Below, piece after piece: positions 1 through 11,856 of a stretch of DNA of 64,000 nt. Numbering within the stretch: position 1 is the first letter of the stretch; each line of letters opens with the position of its first letter. The position numbers and the translations under genes were made by a program. Under the pieces are notes generated by a model. The model ran no database searches. It was given only the letters and a program-made list of their open reading frames with translations, and was not told the DNA's origin. The stretch comes from Annona cherimola (Eukaryota > Streptophyta > Magnoliopsida > Magnoliales > Annonaceae). Location of the stretch: the NCBI GenBank assembly GCA_030490835.1, contig CM059977.1, forward strand, positions 19,821,335 through 19,885,334, read 5' to 3'.

Positions 1-2344
1 GACGTAAATTTCTGGCCCATCAATTCATCTAAACCTGTGATACAGGGTGGTGGGATAACCATGAGGGAACAGCAACAATTGTCTATCTTTTCGGTATACT
101 TTCCCTAGTTTCATTGCTATCACAGGCCTTACGCAATCGATCAATTCATTTTAAGTATCCCTTTAACACAACATAGGTCATTGAAAGGATCTTAAACAAC
201 TCAAACCCACCCAAGCATAAAAGAAAGTCAGTATCTTTCAGAAAATAAATTTCTATTCAAAGAGCGCATAATGGTATGAATAAACTTATACCAATCCATC
301 AATTTGGGATCTAATTCAGGATTTTTCTTGGGAGGTATCTGAAAGGTCTTTCCTCATGTTGAACTAGAATTATTGGTACCTTCTAATTTTGATATAATCA
401 ACATGTTTTTTTTTTATGAATTTTCATTATTTATTTAGGAAATATTAAAAGTATATGCCTGAGACACAATCGAACTATCTAGTACAGAATGATTCTAGTA
501 TCTTCAGCCAAGTGCCAACTGAAATTGCTAAAATCATATTGTTACAAAAGATTTTTTTTTGTTGGAATACTTTTTTGATTTTTAATTTCAGTTTATTATT
601 GTGCACAAAATTTTAGTATATTTTCATGGGCCAAGTCCTAGCCCAGAAAAGTAACTAATGTGTCATAACGCGTATGATCACCTTCGACCGGCTTATATTG
701 AGCCCTAGGGTGAAGTATAGAACCAAAAAGGAATTCACAGACTTGCTCAAACATGTATCTCAATTCCAAGGAAAACTTTGATACCTTTGCTAGGTGGAAT
801 GCTTGAATTTCATACACGGGCACTTAACTGGTGATGGATGGAAACTCACGGAAAAAACATAAAAGGGACCAGAACTTCTTACTAATAGAAAGGCCGTCCG
901 AACTCGGAGAGAATTGAGCCAAACTCCAAACTACCTAACTGGGATTTCAAACCCAAACCTCCTGCTAGGGACGCTTGTCTCGAACTACCTGTGCTAGTTA
1001 CACGTGGTACTTCTTTTTTCTCTTAATTTGCTAGAACCTTGCTTATACTCCAATCTTGCTGAAAGAGACTACCTAAACTTCCCGTTCTAGCAATTTGACT
1101 TTTGTTGCAGTGATCGATAAATGCTCCCGTCCGAACCCAACCACCGAATATATTATGCAGTAATAAAAATTTTGCTTTAACTAATATAAAAATTAGTTAC
1201 ATTTGGTACCAAATGCAACCGAATTAAAATTTGAATTAAAAGATAGCTATATATGATAAATTTTATTGTACTCAAGGTATAGCTAGCTTAAAAAAACACT
1301 ATATCTTTTTAACAATAAAATCACGTTTCCAGCTGGAAAAAGAAATGTGATGCAAGCATTATTAAACAAGTTGCAGGTGGTTATAAAATGGAGGAAATAG
1401 CAAAACCACTTGGAGAGCTTTTACGTAGTCGGTGATGTCAGGGATTTTTATCTGTTCACATGATAAGTTGGGCCTATTTGGAAATTCGCACCCGCAACTT
1501 ACAAATGTGCTCTATGTAAGACGTCCAAATGGATGGATTTTTCCATAGAAAAAATTAATGCGCATACGCGGAATGCAAGTAAACTTCAATTAAACATCTA
1601 GATTGGAGGTTGCGTGTTTTTAGCTAGAAGGTCGATAAAAAGGCAAATTGATTTTTTCCCCAATTCAAAAATGATTTTTTTTTATGGAATTCAAAAATGA
1701 TTTGATTGTAAATAGAAACTTCACTTCCATATCACTTTTTTCCATTTTTAGCAAATGGGGCTAACATTTGATTAAGTTTTAATTTTCTTTCTAAACAAAT
1801 ATTATTACATAGAATGAATGAAGTGCATTTTTTATCAAATATCAGGACATTAAAAATAAAAAATTTATAGGAAATTATTTTTATGTAACCTGGTTACATA
1901 CAAACGAGCCATTTTTTGTCTATTAGTATTTTCACCATTTATAACATTTTTAATAACTTGTTCTTAATTCTTTTTTTTTTTTTTTGATGAAAACTTGTTC
2001 TTAATTCTTATCATTACATATAGAATCTTTTTTTATACTAACTTTCTCAACAATAAACCTAATGATCATATCATTACTTGCTAACTACATTTACAAGGAC
2101 ACGCACTCTTCCAAGCTATATTAAGGGCACGTTGGGAAGGATACTGAGGGGCTTAATTGATGAAGATATGAGATTAGAATGTAATAATGTATACTGAGAA
2201 TAACAAATTTTACACTGAAAATGTAAGAGGTCAATATTATAAATGAAAAAAATGCTATATTGAAAATATAAAAAGTTGTATTGAAAATTAAGAGAACTAT
2301 CTTAGTAATTGAAAATCTCATACTATATACATCTCATTTAAGAA
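1..2344. other. gene-free AT-rich stretch
   Basis: No open frame here resembles a known protein. The stretch is AT-rich with homopolymer runs, for example T15 near 1970, and short local duplications: CTTGTTCTTAATTCTT occurs on both sides of that T-run, and AATTCAAAAATGATTT is repeated at about 1662 and 1687. From about 2110 to 2340 there is a monotonous segment with repeated ATTGAAAAT-like words, loosely similar to 33040-33245, so it may be an old short repeat. Confidence 0.6.
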
Positions 2345-2593
2345 CTTTGCAACCAAACAAAAATATATTTACATTAATTATCAACAATGTATATGTAATA
2401 GTTTTAGAAGTCAAATTAAGTAATTGTGCAAGTAGAAATTAATCCAATATCTTATCTAACATTGATATGACGCACAATGAGATATAATTTTACTAATTCC
2501 TATTTATTATGAATAACTTTCATTACTATCTCCTATTAATTAATCTATCGACCCACTTGGCTACAATTAATTCAGATAGCGCCCCATCTTATC
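2345..2593 (+). repeat. direct repeat, copy 1
   Basis: About 250 bp that recur in the same orientation at 3826-4070. Shared landmarks in order are AATTATCAACAATGTA, GTAGAAATTAATCCAA, CCTATTTATTATGAA, TATTAATTAATCTATCGACC and CCCCATCTT. The copies differ at many single positions and small indels. The LINE remnant starts directly at the 3' end of this copy. I see no coding potential. Confidence 0.7.
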
Positions 2594-3569
2594 TAAAATG
2601 CAATGCTTCCTAGCAGAATGAAAGTTTTTGGGTGGAGGCTTTTTCACTCCCAACAAAGACCAATCTCACATAAAGAGGCATAGTTGTTGATCAAATGTGT
2701 ATTTTTTGTAGAGACATGATTAAAGACATGGACCATCTATTCATGTATTGTGTGAAGGCAGTCCAAGCTAGGAGATATATTGTTACAGACAAGAACCTAT
2801 GGACATCAAGGGAGGCAACAAAATGCATTCTTCACCAACTGGCCTGTGTAAATGAAGAGAACAAACTGAAGAAATTTAGAATTTAATGCTGGAGAATTTG
2901 GTACCAAAGAAACCATATAATAGAGATAGGGAACCAACCTCAACTCGACAATATTTCTAACCAGAGAGGAGAATATTAGAACAACTATAAAACAACACAA
3001 ATGGTGGGTGACCTAAGGAGTTTGGAAAGGAAATTAACAATGAGATTGAAAAGACCATAAGAAGGATGGTTAAGATCAACATAGATGATCGAAGAAATGC
3101 AAGAGAACAATGTATGGGTCTAAATGTCATCTTAAGAGATGTAAACGAACACTTCCTAACTGTAAGAAGCTAGAGAATCGAAGAGTAGTTGGTGAACTCA
3201 CTGAATATGGAGGCTATGACCTTTCTTTTTGAGAATAAATGGGGATGGAATTAAACATCCAATAATTGGAGATGGTATCTATTGGTTTGTGCTAGTGAAT
3301 TACTCAATGAAGAATGCCTCATTTTGTCTACATTGGGCACTCTCATCCAAGAGATTCAAATAAAAATTTCAAAATTCTCTACTATAAGAACCCTCCATGC
3401 GCTTAGAATAGGTAGTTAGTGAATATAAAATAGTTCAGGTTTTGCATCACACAAATTAGAACTACCTTTAACGTGTTGGAGATGTCCACCCAGTTTTATT
3501 ATAAATCCATTGTATATAAACCTTTTGCTTTCACTCTAAGTATTTACATACGCTTCATTAAAAAAAGGA
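2594..3569 (+). mobile_element. 5'-truncated LINE (L1-type) remnant
   Basis: Degenerate 3' end of a plant non-LTR retrotransposon. At about 2620-2790 the translation holds a GWRLF motif, then in another frame C-x2-C followed by MDHLFMYC: the zinc-binding zf-RVT module that follows reverse transcriptase in plant LINEs. At about 3050-3240 fragments resembling the RNase H domain follow (INIDDRRNAREQCMGL, ILRDVNEHFLTVRS, then EAMTFLFENKW in another frame). The element ends in a short A-run at 3559-3566. It is flanked by GCCCCATCTTATC (2581-2593) and GCCCCATCTTGTC (3570-3582), a likely target-site duplication. No reverse transcriptase core is present, so it is dead and 5'-truncated. Frameshifts and stops are visible. 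The family call rests on motif spacing, not on a search. Confidence 0.55.
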
Positions 3570-3589
3570 GCCCCATCTTGTCATTTTCA

Positions 3590-3830
3590 AGGCTTCATTT
3601 GATAATGTGAAAAATGAGAAGAGAAGAAATCAAGTTTCCAAAAAGTGTAATGATGACATGATATGATGGGGTAAAGGGAAAATAAATAAAGTAGTTGTAT
3701 AATAAAATGATTGAAATATATTAATAAAATGTAAAAAATAGGATAATTTAGTAGTTAAAATGTCAGATTATTTCTTGAAAAATTTGTAATGAAAAACTGC
3801 TTCAATCCTTTTGAACACCCCAAATTCCAA
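3590..3830. repeat. possible degraded foldback repeat
   Basis: AT-rich segment with the word content of the C-type foldback repeats seen at 14.3-15.3 kb (TTTGATAATGTGAAAA near the left end, GTAAAAAATAGGATAATTTAG inside). It sits between the LINE remnant and the second 250-bp direct repeat. The match is loose. Confidence 0.3.
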
Positions 3831-4075
3831 AAAATATATATTTAGATTAATTATCAACAATGTAATTATCCAATAGTTTAAAAGGTGAAATAAACAACTG
3901 TACGAGTAGAAATTAATCCAACAGTGTCATCCAACATTGGCATGACAACATAATGAGAGAAATAACTTTATCGATTCCTATTTATTATGAACAACTTTCA
4001 TTAAATTCTCCTATTAATTAATCTATCGACCCTCTTAGATACGGTAAGTCCAGATAGAACCCCATCTTGTCGTCT
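3826..4075 (+). repeat. direct repeat, copy 2
   Basis: Second copy of the 250-bp repeat at 2345-2593, same orientation, also ending in CCCCATCTTGTC. The two copies flank the LINE remnant and the AT-rich piece next to it. Confidence 0.7.
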
Positions 4076-4639
4076 TCAAGTCACATGGGCAAACGTAAGT
4101 CATGCATTTAGCCTAACTAAGCAGTTGGCTGAAAATGTATATAATATTGTAATGACACATAATAAACAAAACGTGACTACAACCACTTATTAACTTGGAA
4201 ATTTTCATAAGCTTTTTCAACGAAATTGTGCTGATGGAGCAGCAAAGATGATAATGGTCAATCATATACGTATATACACGACTTTAACCATTCAGTCAAA
4301 GATAATCCAGACCCAAAAGATGAGCTTTTAAGTCATGCGTGGGATATGGATTACACATTTGCACCAAACCTCAACCAGCACTAAGAATCAGAACAACATC
4401 GCCACCGCTAACAATTAGAAGAATCCGACGCCAAAACCTTGACCTACTGAACTTGAATACCTCAACATTTTTCACAATCAAAGAATGCTGCAAGCATTCC
4501 AATAAAAAAAAAAAAAAAAAAATTTAAAATGCTGCAAGCATAATATCCGGTTTTGCGGCAATATCCGGTTTTGCAAAACATTTTCCTCTACCAATAGGAT
4601 ATTGTAAACAATATAACATGGATCAGGTGGGGATAATTA
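4076..4639. other. gene-free stretch with small duplications
   Basis: No gene supported. An A-run at about 4504-4522 lies between two copies of AATGCTGCAAGCAT (near 4485 and 4527). Just downstream AATATCCGGTTTTGC is repeated back to back (from about 4541). Both look like replication-slippage or small insertion scars. Confidence 0.5.
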
Positions 4640-5040
4640 AACAATGTTTTAGAAACCGGACAAGACCGTCGGGTTCAACCTTGAATCGCATATGAACCGG
4701 TCCATGGAACGGTTTGAATTACCAGTCGGTTATTAAAACATTAGGGATGACCCCCACAACCGGTGCACGTAGTGAGAAATAGATATTGTTACGGCTCATT
4801 TTCTTAATCTGAAAAATCGTATAAGGGTCATTTTTGCATACAAAACAGTGCTATGGCTGTGGAAGCCCAAACGGACCGGCCGGCTCGACTGAAAACCGGT
4901 GGTTCAGCCCGAATTGTCCATTGAATATAATCAGCCAGTATGAACCTATAAAACCGGCAGTCTAGCCAGAACCATCACCATTCGGCTTGATCGGTTGAAG
5001 AAAAAATAGCCGTCGGGTCTAAACTATAGTCGCATTCATA
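4640..5040. repeat. CCGG-rich element with inverted ends
   Basis: A GC-richer island full of ACCGG/CCGGT words in AT-rich DNA. Its left end (GAAACCGGACAAGACCGTCGG, then GTTCAACC) reappears inverted at the right end (GGTTGAAG ... CCGTCGGGTCTAAAC), which suggests a non-autonomous DNA transposon with diverged terminal inverted repeats. No open frame of note. The exact ends and target duplication are not clear. Confidence 0.45.
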
Positions 5041-5134
5041 GCCCTCTATGCGGCATGCATTAATGATTGCTGTTTTTCTCTCTTAAGTAAAACTTCAAGC
5101 TATGTATATTATGTCCTCTCTTGGATATCTAGAG

Positions 5135-5526
5135 CAGTGATCTTCTACGAATTTCCGACCGGTCAAAAAATATTTTTTTTTTATTTTTTTTGAAAAATAA
5201 TTTTATAAACATGTTAATCTAGTTATATTTAATCTATAAACCAAAATTTACCATTTTTGGATATGTATATATATTTATTTTGGATTTTTAAATACAGGGG
5301 TATTTAAGTCATTTTAAGAATATTTAAAATGACTTAAATACCCCTGTATTTAAAAATTCAAAATAAATATATATACATATCCAAAAATGGTAAAATTTGG
5401 TTTATAGATTAAATATAACTAGATTAACATGTTTATAAAATTATTTTTCAAAAAAAATAAAAAAAATATATATTTTTTGACCGGTCGGAAATCACCGGAT
5501 TTCCGACCGGTCGTAAATGATCAGTC
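5135..5526. mobile_element. hairpin MITE, family A copy 1
   Basis: A nearly perfect inverted repeat of about 390 bp. Ends carry the palindromic words TTTCCGACCGGTCAAAAAAT and its complement. The centre is AATACAGGGGTATTTAAGTC ... GACTTAAATACCCCTGTATT around about 5320. Almost the whole element can fold on itself. A second copy lies at 38831-39226. The left end here lacks about 18 bp that copy 2 has (a second ACCGGTCGGAAATCCGG block). No coding capacity. This is a non-autonomous DNA element or a hairpin RNA source. Confidence 0.85.
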
Positions 5527-6684
5527 GTCGGATATCTAAGTAGCTAATACGAACCGTGTGAATGGAAGATGCCACATTTAAATGTTGGCTAGTAAAAGTG
5601 GTTTCGTCTTGCTATCTGAATATAAAAATTGTCTTAGAATTTACAAATAACGTAACATTCATATTCCATTTAAGTTTCTTAATGCTTGCATCGGACATAA
5701 TACCAAATACTGTTCCAATATGCTTGGGGACATTTGTCTCCTTATTTAATGGGAGTGTCGTCAGAACTTAGTTTTTTTTATATTTGAAAGCTTATTATTT
5801 TTTTTTTTTGTATTTGGAAGTTTATGGTCTTCTTATTGATATTTAAAAGTTTATAGTCTCTTATTTAGAAATTATAAAAATTATTTTCGAGCTTGACTAT
5901 AGGATAAATTAAGATATGATGCAAGTACGTCAAATTAAAAAAAAAAAATTAATGTTTTGTAACAGCCCTAAATTTATAATTATACTCTAGATCGACGAAT
6001 TTTTTATCGTAACGATTAAGAGTAATCCATTAAAAAAAATCACCTCATATCCACGGACCGTGAGGGGTAAAAAAAAAAAGTCAACCGTGAAAAAGAATTG
6101 TCAATACATATTACTCTAGTTTGGCAGACTTGGTTATTGCTTTGCTCTGCATTCTTTACGGATTACGATGTACCGGTGTCTGGTGCATGTGCGTCTCCAC
6201 TTAAAACATACTGAATTAATATGAAATTTTTAACAATTTCCCGCTCGAAACTAATTAAAGTCGGGTATTATATCCTTGCAACATTGAAGACGTAAGTACC
6301 TAACCCAGCATCATCGATGGCAATGGCAATGGAAATCTATATACCGATAAATACACGGACGCTCGCTGAGTAATCTTCATTTGTGCAGTCTCAAGGAAGA
6401 AGCAAAATAAAACCAAGTTCAGCATCAGAAAAGTCAACACGCCAGCACAAATTCATTTCTTCCGGAAATCAAACACCACGTCCCTACCCTCATTCCCAAA
6501 TCCATCTGCCGCTCAATCGAGATTATATAATTATTCCAAGAAGAGAGTATGCTCGCACCGGTGCTGCTGCCACTCTGCTACTGCTATCCTCCAGCCACCG
6601 TTCCAAACCGCCTTTAAAAACCCATCTCTCTCTCTCTCTCTAGTCCCAGTCTCAAAGAAAACCGCCCGCCAGCCCGCAGCCAAA
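5527..6684 (+). promoter_or_regulatory. upstream region of the NPC gene
   Basis: Gene-free region upstream of the phospholipase start. The nearest core-promoter-like words are TTTAAAAA at about 6613-6620 and a (CT)n pyrimidine patch at about 6623-6642, 42-62 bp before the ATG; TATATAA also occurs at about 6524. Which one acts cannot be told from sequence. The rest is AT-rich with homopolymers and no recognisable repeat. Confidence 0.4.
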
Positions 6685-9600
6685 ATGCCTACCGCTCCCG
6701 AAAACGCTTACCCCATCAAAACCATCGTGGTTTTGGTCCAAGAAAACCGCTCCTTCGACCACATGTTGGGATGGATGAAATCCCTCAATCCCGAAATCAA
6801 CGGCGTCGACGGCACCCAATCCAACCCTCTCTCCACCTCCGACCCCTCCTCCCACCGCCTCCGCTTCGCCGACCGAGCCGCCTACGTCGTGCCTGATCCC
6901 GGCCACTCCATCGGCGACATCTACGAGCAGATCTTCGGGGACCAATTCGATTCCTCCACTAGTAACGCCGTCAAGACGCCGCTAATGGACGGCTTCGCGC
7001 AGAACGCTGAGAGGAAGAAGGAGGGGCTGTCAGAGGCGGTGATGAACGGGTTCCTGCCGGACGCCGTCCCGGTGTACAAGGATCTGGTGGCGGAGTTCGC
7101 GGTGTGCGACCGGTGGTTCGCGTCAGTACCGGCGTCAACGCAGCCGAACCGGCTGTTCGTGCACTCGGCGACGTCGCAGGGGCTGACGAGCAATGACACG
7201 AAGAGGCTTGTGGAGGGATTGCCGCAGCGGACGATCTTCGAGGCGTTGGATGAGGAGGGATGGACGTTTGGGATTTACTATCAGTATCCACCGTCCACGC
7301 TCTTCTACAGGTGAGAGGACAGCCGTTGGTTGGTGGGGTCGGCTCTTAGCATGCACAAGCTTGCAACTGATCTTACTTTAGAATTATTACATCCCCATTT
7401 ATTTTATTTATTTATTTATTTTTTGGAGAGAGCACACCACTCTATCCAGCAGATGAAGCACTCAAAAAATGCATGTTATAAATAATTTACTTTTAATATC
7501 TAAATAACTAACTATATTCTATTTAATTTGATTATTTATGAATTTTAAAAATTATATTTATTAAAATATTTATTTTTGAATTGATATTAGTTTCATAAAT
7601 ATCATATTATCTTAATTATTTCGTATAAGTATATTTTATTGTGTTAAATAAAATGTATGAATTTGATTTTAAAATAAGTAATTAATATTATAAAAATCAG
7701 TATATATGCATTTAAAATTTTAAAATGATTAAATTTCATTCTTGATTGTTAATTATAACCAATCATCCATATCTAATATATTGAAGTTTTCATATAGTAA
7801 TTTTAATATAAAACCAATGACTAACAATTGGTATAGATATTTCATCATACATCAGAAAAAGTTTTTTTTTAAAAAAAAAAAAAATGCTTCGTCCAAGTAA
7901 TCTTTAAAATTCAGGTCTGTTAGCATAGGAGGATGACTTCATATCTTGCTTTAAAAAATTTTAATTAAATATTGATCCCGCCAATTAAAAGGAGCTTCCG
8001 AATCACTTGTGGTATGATTAGTAGGGTTTAAAATTTTGAATTTTCTTGACATTGATATTATTAGTTTCGAGGCGCAATCATCTTAATTTCAGCCACTAAA
8101 AAGTTAAAGAACTGTTTTCATGATTATGGCCACTCAATTCGGCATCTTTTAGTTGCGGCTGATGTATGAATTTGAGCGACCCATAGGATGACGTTGGCTT
8201 CAACTGTCTTTTCGCGGTTTGGTGGGAATAGTGGCGGCGGGGTGGATACCTGATAGTATACTCGCCCATGCAGAATTACAGACACTGGAGGATTAATAGA
8301 TGAACAGAGACCCACTAAGAACCAAACATGAGTGGATAAATGATATTTCATGCTTTTAATCGTCCCTCACCTGCCACTTCGTTGCAAATTGAGATGCCCA
8401 TCTTGTGTAGATTTCCTTCTTATTTGTATTGATTTGCGAAATCAGGAACCTGAGGAAGTTGAAATACATAGGAAAATTCCACGATTTCGATCTGGACTTC
8501 AAGAGGCACTGCAAAGAAGGGAAGCTGCCAAACTACGTGGTGGTGGAGCAACGCTACTTCGACCTGATAATACTGCCGGGGAACGACGACCACCCGTCGC
8601 ACGACGTCTTGGTGGGGCAGAAATTCGTGAAAGAGGTGTACGAGGCGCTCCGCTCGAGCCCCCAGTGGAACGAGATCCTCTTCGTCATCATCTACGACGA
8701 ACACGGGGGATTCTACGACCATGTCCCCACGCCCGTCGACGGCGTCCCCAGCCCAGACGGCATTGTGGGCCCTCCCCCTTTTAATTTCCGCTTCGACCGC
8801 CTTGGTGTTCGAGTCCCCGCCTTGTTCATATCTCCATGGATCGAGCGAGGAACAGGTAATTATTAATTAACAAATTTAATTTGGTCTCACTTTTATAAAA
8901 CTTTTTTTTAATGTAAATCCATTCATTTTTTAAATTTTGATAATTAATAAAAATCTACTTCATCTATTATATTTAGCATCATTTATAGCATTTTGTAAAC
9001 TCTTTTATTTTTTTTTAATTTTACCGTATATAAGTCTTATCTATCAATTTATAAAATCAATATAATAAAATAGTTTAATATTAAAATATCAATTTTAAAG
9101 TAGTTTTTTAATATCTAAACTATCTAAAATATCGATACTACGGGAACAAATTATTCTATAAGATATTATTCTATTTTAGTACATATGTACATGAATCTCA
9201 GTATTTTTTATAATTTACACAAGAATATATATATATTTGAACTTGCCCATGCGCATACTTTATTTGGATGAAACTTAATTTCTAGATAAACAAGTGATAT
9301 TAAATAAAACGAATGGATTTAATTTTAAATTGATCATCAATCTCTTGAAAATTAAAAAAATTACATAAGTATGCTTGCCCAGGTTGCGTAGAATAGAAGT
9401 GGAGCCCAATTAAGGGTCTGTTTAGGAACTTCAAAAACTCATTGACAATTTTTTGCATCATATAAACTGTCTCCATTTAGTGCTGCTTGATTGGGACACA
9501 TGCTTATGGTCATTAATTTATAGTTGTCTTATGTGCATTAATTGCGCTAGGAGCATTAATTATGCCTACAATTCGTAAATATGGCTAAAATACGAGCCGT

Positions 9601-10491
9601 GTTGTGAATTGAAAATGGAGTATTGCGGACACGTGAATTTGCGCCGCATGTGAATGAAAATTAGCGGAGTAAAATGACGTGTTTTGCTCTGGCCTCCCTG
9701 CATTGAAAACTTTTGCATTTTCATAAAAGTTTTTGATATTCCCATACAGCCCCTAAATTGTGTCGTTGATATGTACATGTGGTTGTTGATGTTTCTCCAG
9801 TGGTACATGGGCCGTCCGGCCCGTCATCCACATCCGAATTTGAGCATTCTTCCATCCCTGCAACGGTGAAAAAGATTTTTGGTCTCAAGGACTTCCTCAC
9901 AAAGCGTGACGAGTGGGCTGGAACGTTTGAAACCGTGCTAACGCGCCAAACTCCTAGATCAGATTGCCCAGGTGAAATTTTCACAATTTTCATGCAGCAA
10001 TTTCTTTTTCTATTCATCTAAAGTGTAATATGTATTTATTGAGCCGTTTTTGCTAAATGCATGATATATATATATATATATATGCAGAAAAATTGCCAGA
10101 GCCGAAGAAGCTACAAGAATCGGCGAAGCCAAGGGAACTTGTAGAAGAATTAGTGGAAGTGGGCGATGGCGATGCAAGGGAATCAGAGACGCTAAGCGAA
10201 TTTCAACGAGAACTGGTGCAAATGGCTGCTGTGTTGTGCGGAGACCACCACAAAGACATCTACCCAGACAAGCTGGTGGAGAACATGACGGTCGCTGAAG
10301 GCGCCAGGTACATGAAAGACGCCTTCCGTGTCTTCCTGGGACACTGTGAGGAGCGACGGAAGAATGGAGCCGATGAGTCGGAGGTCATGGTCGTCGGCAG
10401 CCGTTCTGAGACTGAGACTGAAAGGCCTCAAATGCAAAAGAAGTCCTTTGCTCATAAGTTCTTCGCCTGTTTGGCGTGCAATCATTCGTAG
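6685..10491 (+). CDS. non-specific phospholipase C (NPC4-like)
   Basis: Hydrolyses phospholipid head groups to give diacylglycerol, in the plant phosphoesterase family related to bacterial PC-PLC. Exons 6685-7310, 8446-8855, 9801-9971 and 10088-10491 join in phase with GT-AG introns and encode 536 residues, the usual family length. Family motifs are all present: ENRSFDH (20-26), TQPNR (152-156), EQRYFD (243-248), NDDHPSHD (255-262) and [10 protein letters not shown] (292-301). The start is at the first ATG, giving [19 protein letters not shown] directly with no signal peptide, as in the NPC3/4/5 clade; the C-terminal part ([11 protein letters not shown]) also fits that clade. The tail is basic with Cys530 and Cys533, possible S-acylation sites for plasma-membrane attachment (inference). 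Exon 1 is notably GC-rich. Subtype is less certain than family. Confidence 0.95.
8877..9412. repeat. family D foldback repeat inside NPC intron 2
   Basis: AT-rich element of about 530 bp filling most of the second NPC intron. The core words (AATAAAATAGTTTAATATTA, ATCTAAACTATCTAAAATAT, TTTTTTATAATTTACAC) recur at 13.1, 21.7, 27.0, 28.7, 30.9 and 37.9 kb. Its ends resemble the family terminus GGCCCACTTCTATGAAAC: GGTCTCACTTTTATAAAAC on the left, and the complement of GAATAGAAGTGGAGCCC on the right. A weaker related stretch lies in NPC intron 1 at about 7480-7690. Confidence 0.6.
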
Positions 10492-11856
10492 CTAGCTAGA
10501 GATCGATGCATCCAATTGTATGACTCATTCATTTGGTTGCCTTGTGTAAATAATTTGTAGCCTAACTAGCAGGCGTTTGGACTAAGTTCTATGCTTTTTA
10601 ATTTTTATACGATTCTTATAGTTTTATTTCATTTTATTATTATTTTTTTTTTTTTGGGTTGAACTTTTGGCATTTTCCTGTTCTGCAAGGAAGCGCTCAA
10701 ATGAGGAGAGGAGCCCATAAGTGTTCTCACATGAACTATAACTATGAAAATAATCAAGACATAAGAATTTTAATATTTTTTCAGATGGAGGGAGGGAGTA
10801 GGCGTTATTGTGTTTATTGTGATTGAGTGAAACCTGTTTAATTACGATGGATTTAACCTATTTTTTCTATGGACGGACTTTCCTCGCTAGAAAGTTTTCT
10901 CATTAAAAAATTATGTAAGATAATAAATTTTAAGAATGCAAAGTAGAAAATCTTGCATGAGCTCAACTAGTCTTACCATGTCTCTTTTCTCCATTTCCTG
11001 CGCATGCTTGTAGTGGGTGTATATATGAGCAGATCGGGTATTGTTTCTATATGCTGGCAATTCTAAGTCCGTTTGCATCATAGTCTTGGGCCGGGGTTTC
11101 TACCTTCCGGACTTGTACTACGATTCTAGGTGTCCCTTTGAAAGATGTAAATAAAAATAATAATAGCAGCCTAGGTCCATCTTTCTGCCTGATATTTTGC
11201 GCTGTTAGTCGCATCAAAACTTAAAAGCCTTAAAACCTGATTTACATTCGCGCCACTAATTATAATGCTTGAGGGATATTAAGTCATTGGATGGAGTCAT
11301 GTCTCCAACAAATTAGAGTTCATCTTACAGCGCATGTTGCATTTCTACCAGTAATTAAGGATAGATGTGAAGCATTAAATTCCCTAGGCCTAACTTGCTT
11401 TTGATGGCCTCCAGATTCCAGCGTCATCTCCTCCAGTTCTTGAAACAGGGGAATCCTGCAACCACCTAAAATGTCCTTTCTATTACATGCCCATAAATCT
11501 AAAAATTCCCATGTCTCAAACCTATATATATGGCGAGTATCAACCGATGGCTTTATGTGCAAATCGCCAATTCAGGCTGCAGGAATCTTTTCATTGCGTT
11601 TCTTTTTAATTGGGCTAAGGCTCTTTGAAATGGGATCAGCAGTGCAGAATGGATGGAATTCAAGTTCTTGGCTATTGTTTTTTTCTTGTTGCCCCACACC
11701 CTTCCCACAAAAAAAAAAAAAAAAAAAAAGACGTCTCTAACTGAAATGTTCCTTCTATGTCCAAGAATTACTATGGTTTTTATTTACAAGACAATTATTA
11801 GGATTGTCTAACAAAACTAACGAAGAAGAAATGAAGAGGAAAGATAAGGCAAAGAA
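10492..11856. other. shared 3' intergenic region
   Basis: Lies between the convergent NPC and ATL genes. It contains their 3' ends; AAATAA-like words occur near 10548 for NPC. A (T)n run at about 10642-10655 and an A-run at about 11708-11729 are present. Nothing else is recognised. Confidence 0.5.
11779..11784 (-). terminator. AATAAA polyadenylation signal for the ATL gene
   Basis: AATAAA on the minus strand 73 bases downstream of the ATL stop codon, a normal distance for a plant near-upstream element. Next to it is a short inverted repeat (GACAATTATTAGGATTGTC). Confidence 0.55.

Noticed and set aside
638..823. 61-codon minus-strand frame
   Set aside because: No recognised family, no splice partner, ordinary length for chance in this DNA.
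6652..7381. Several antisense and shifted frames over NPC exon 1
   Set aside because: They are by-products of the GC-rich coding sequence; only the NPC frame carries family motifs.
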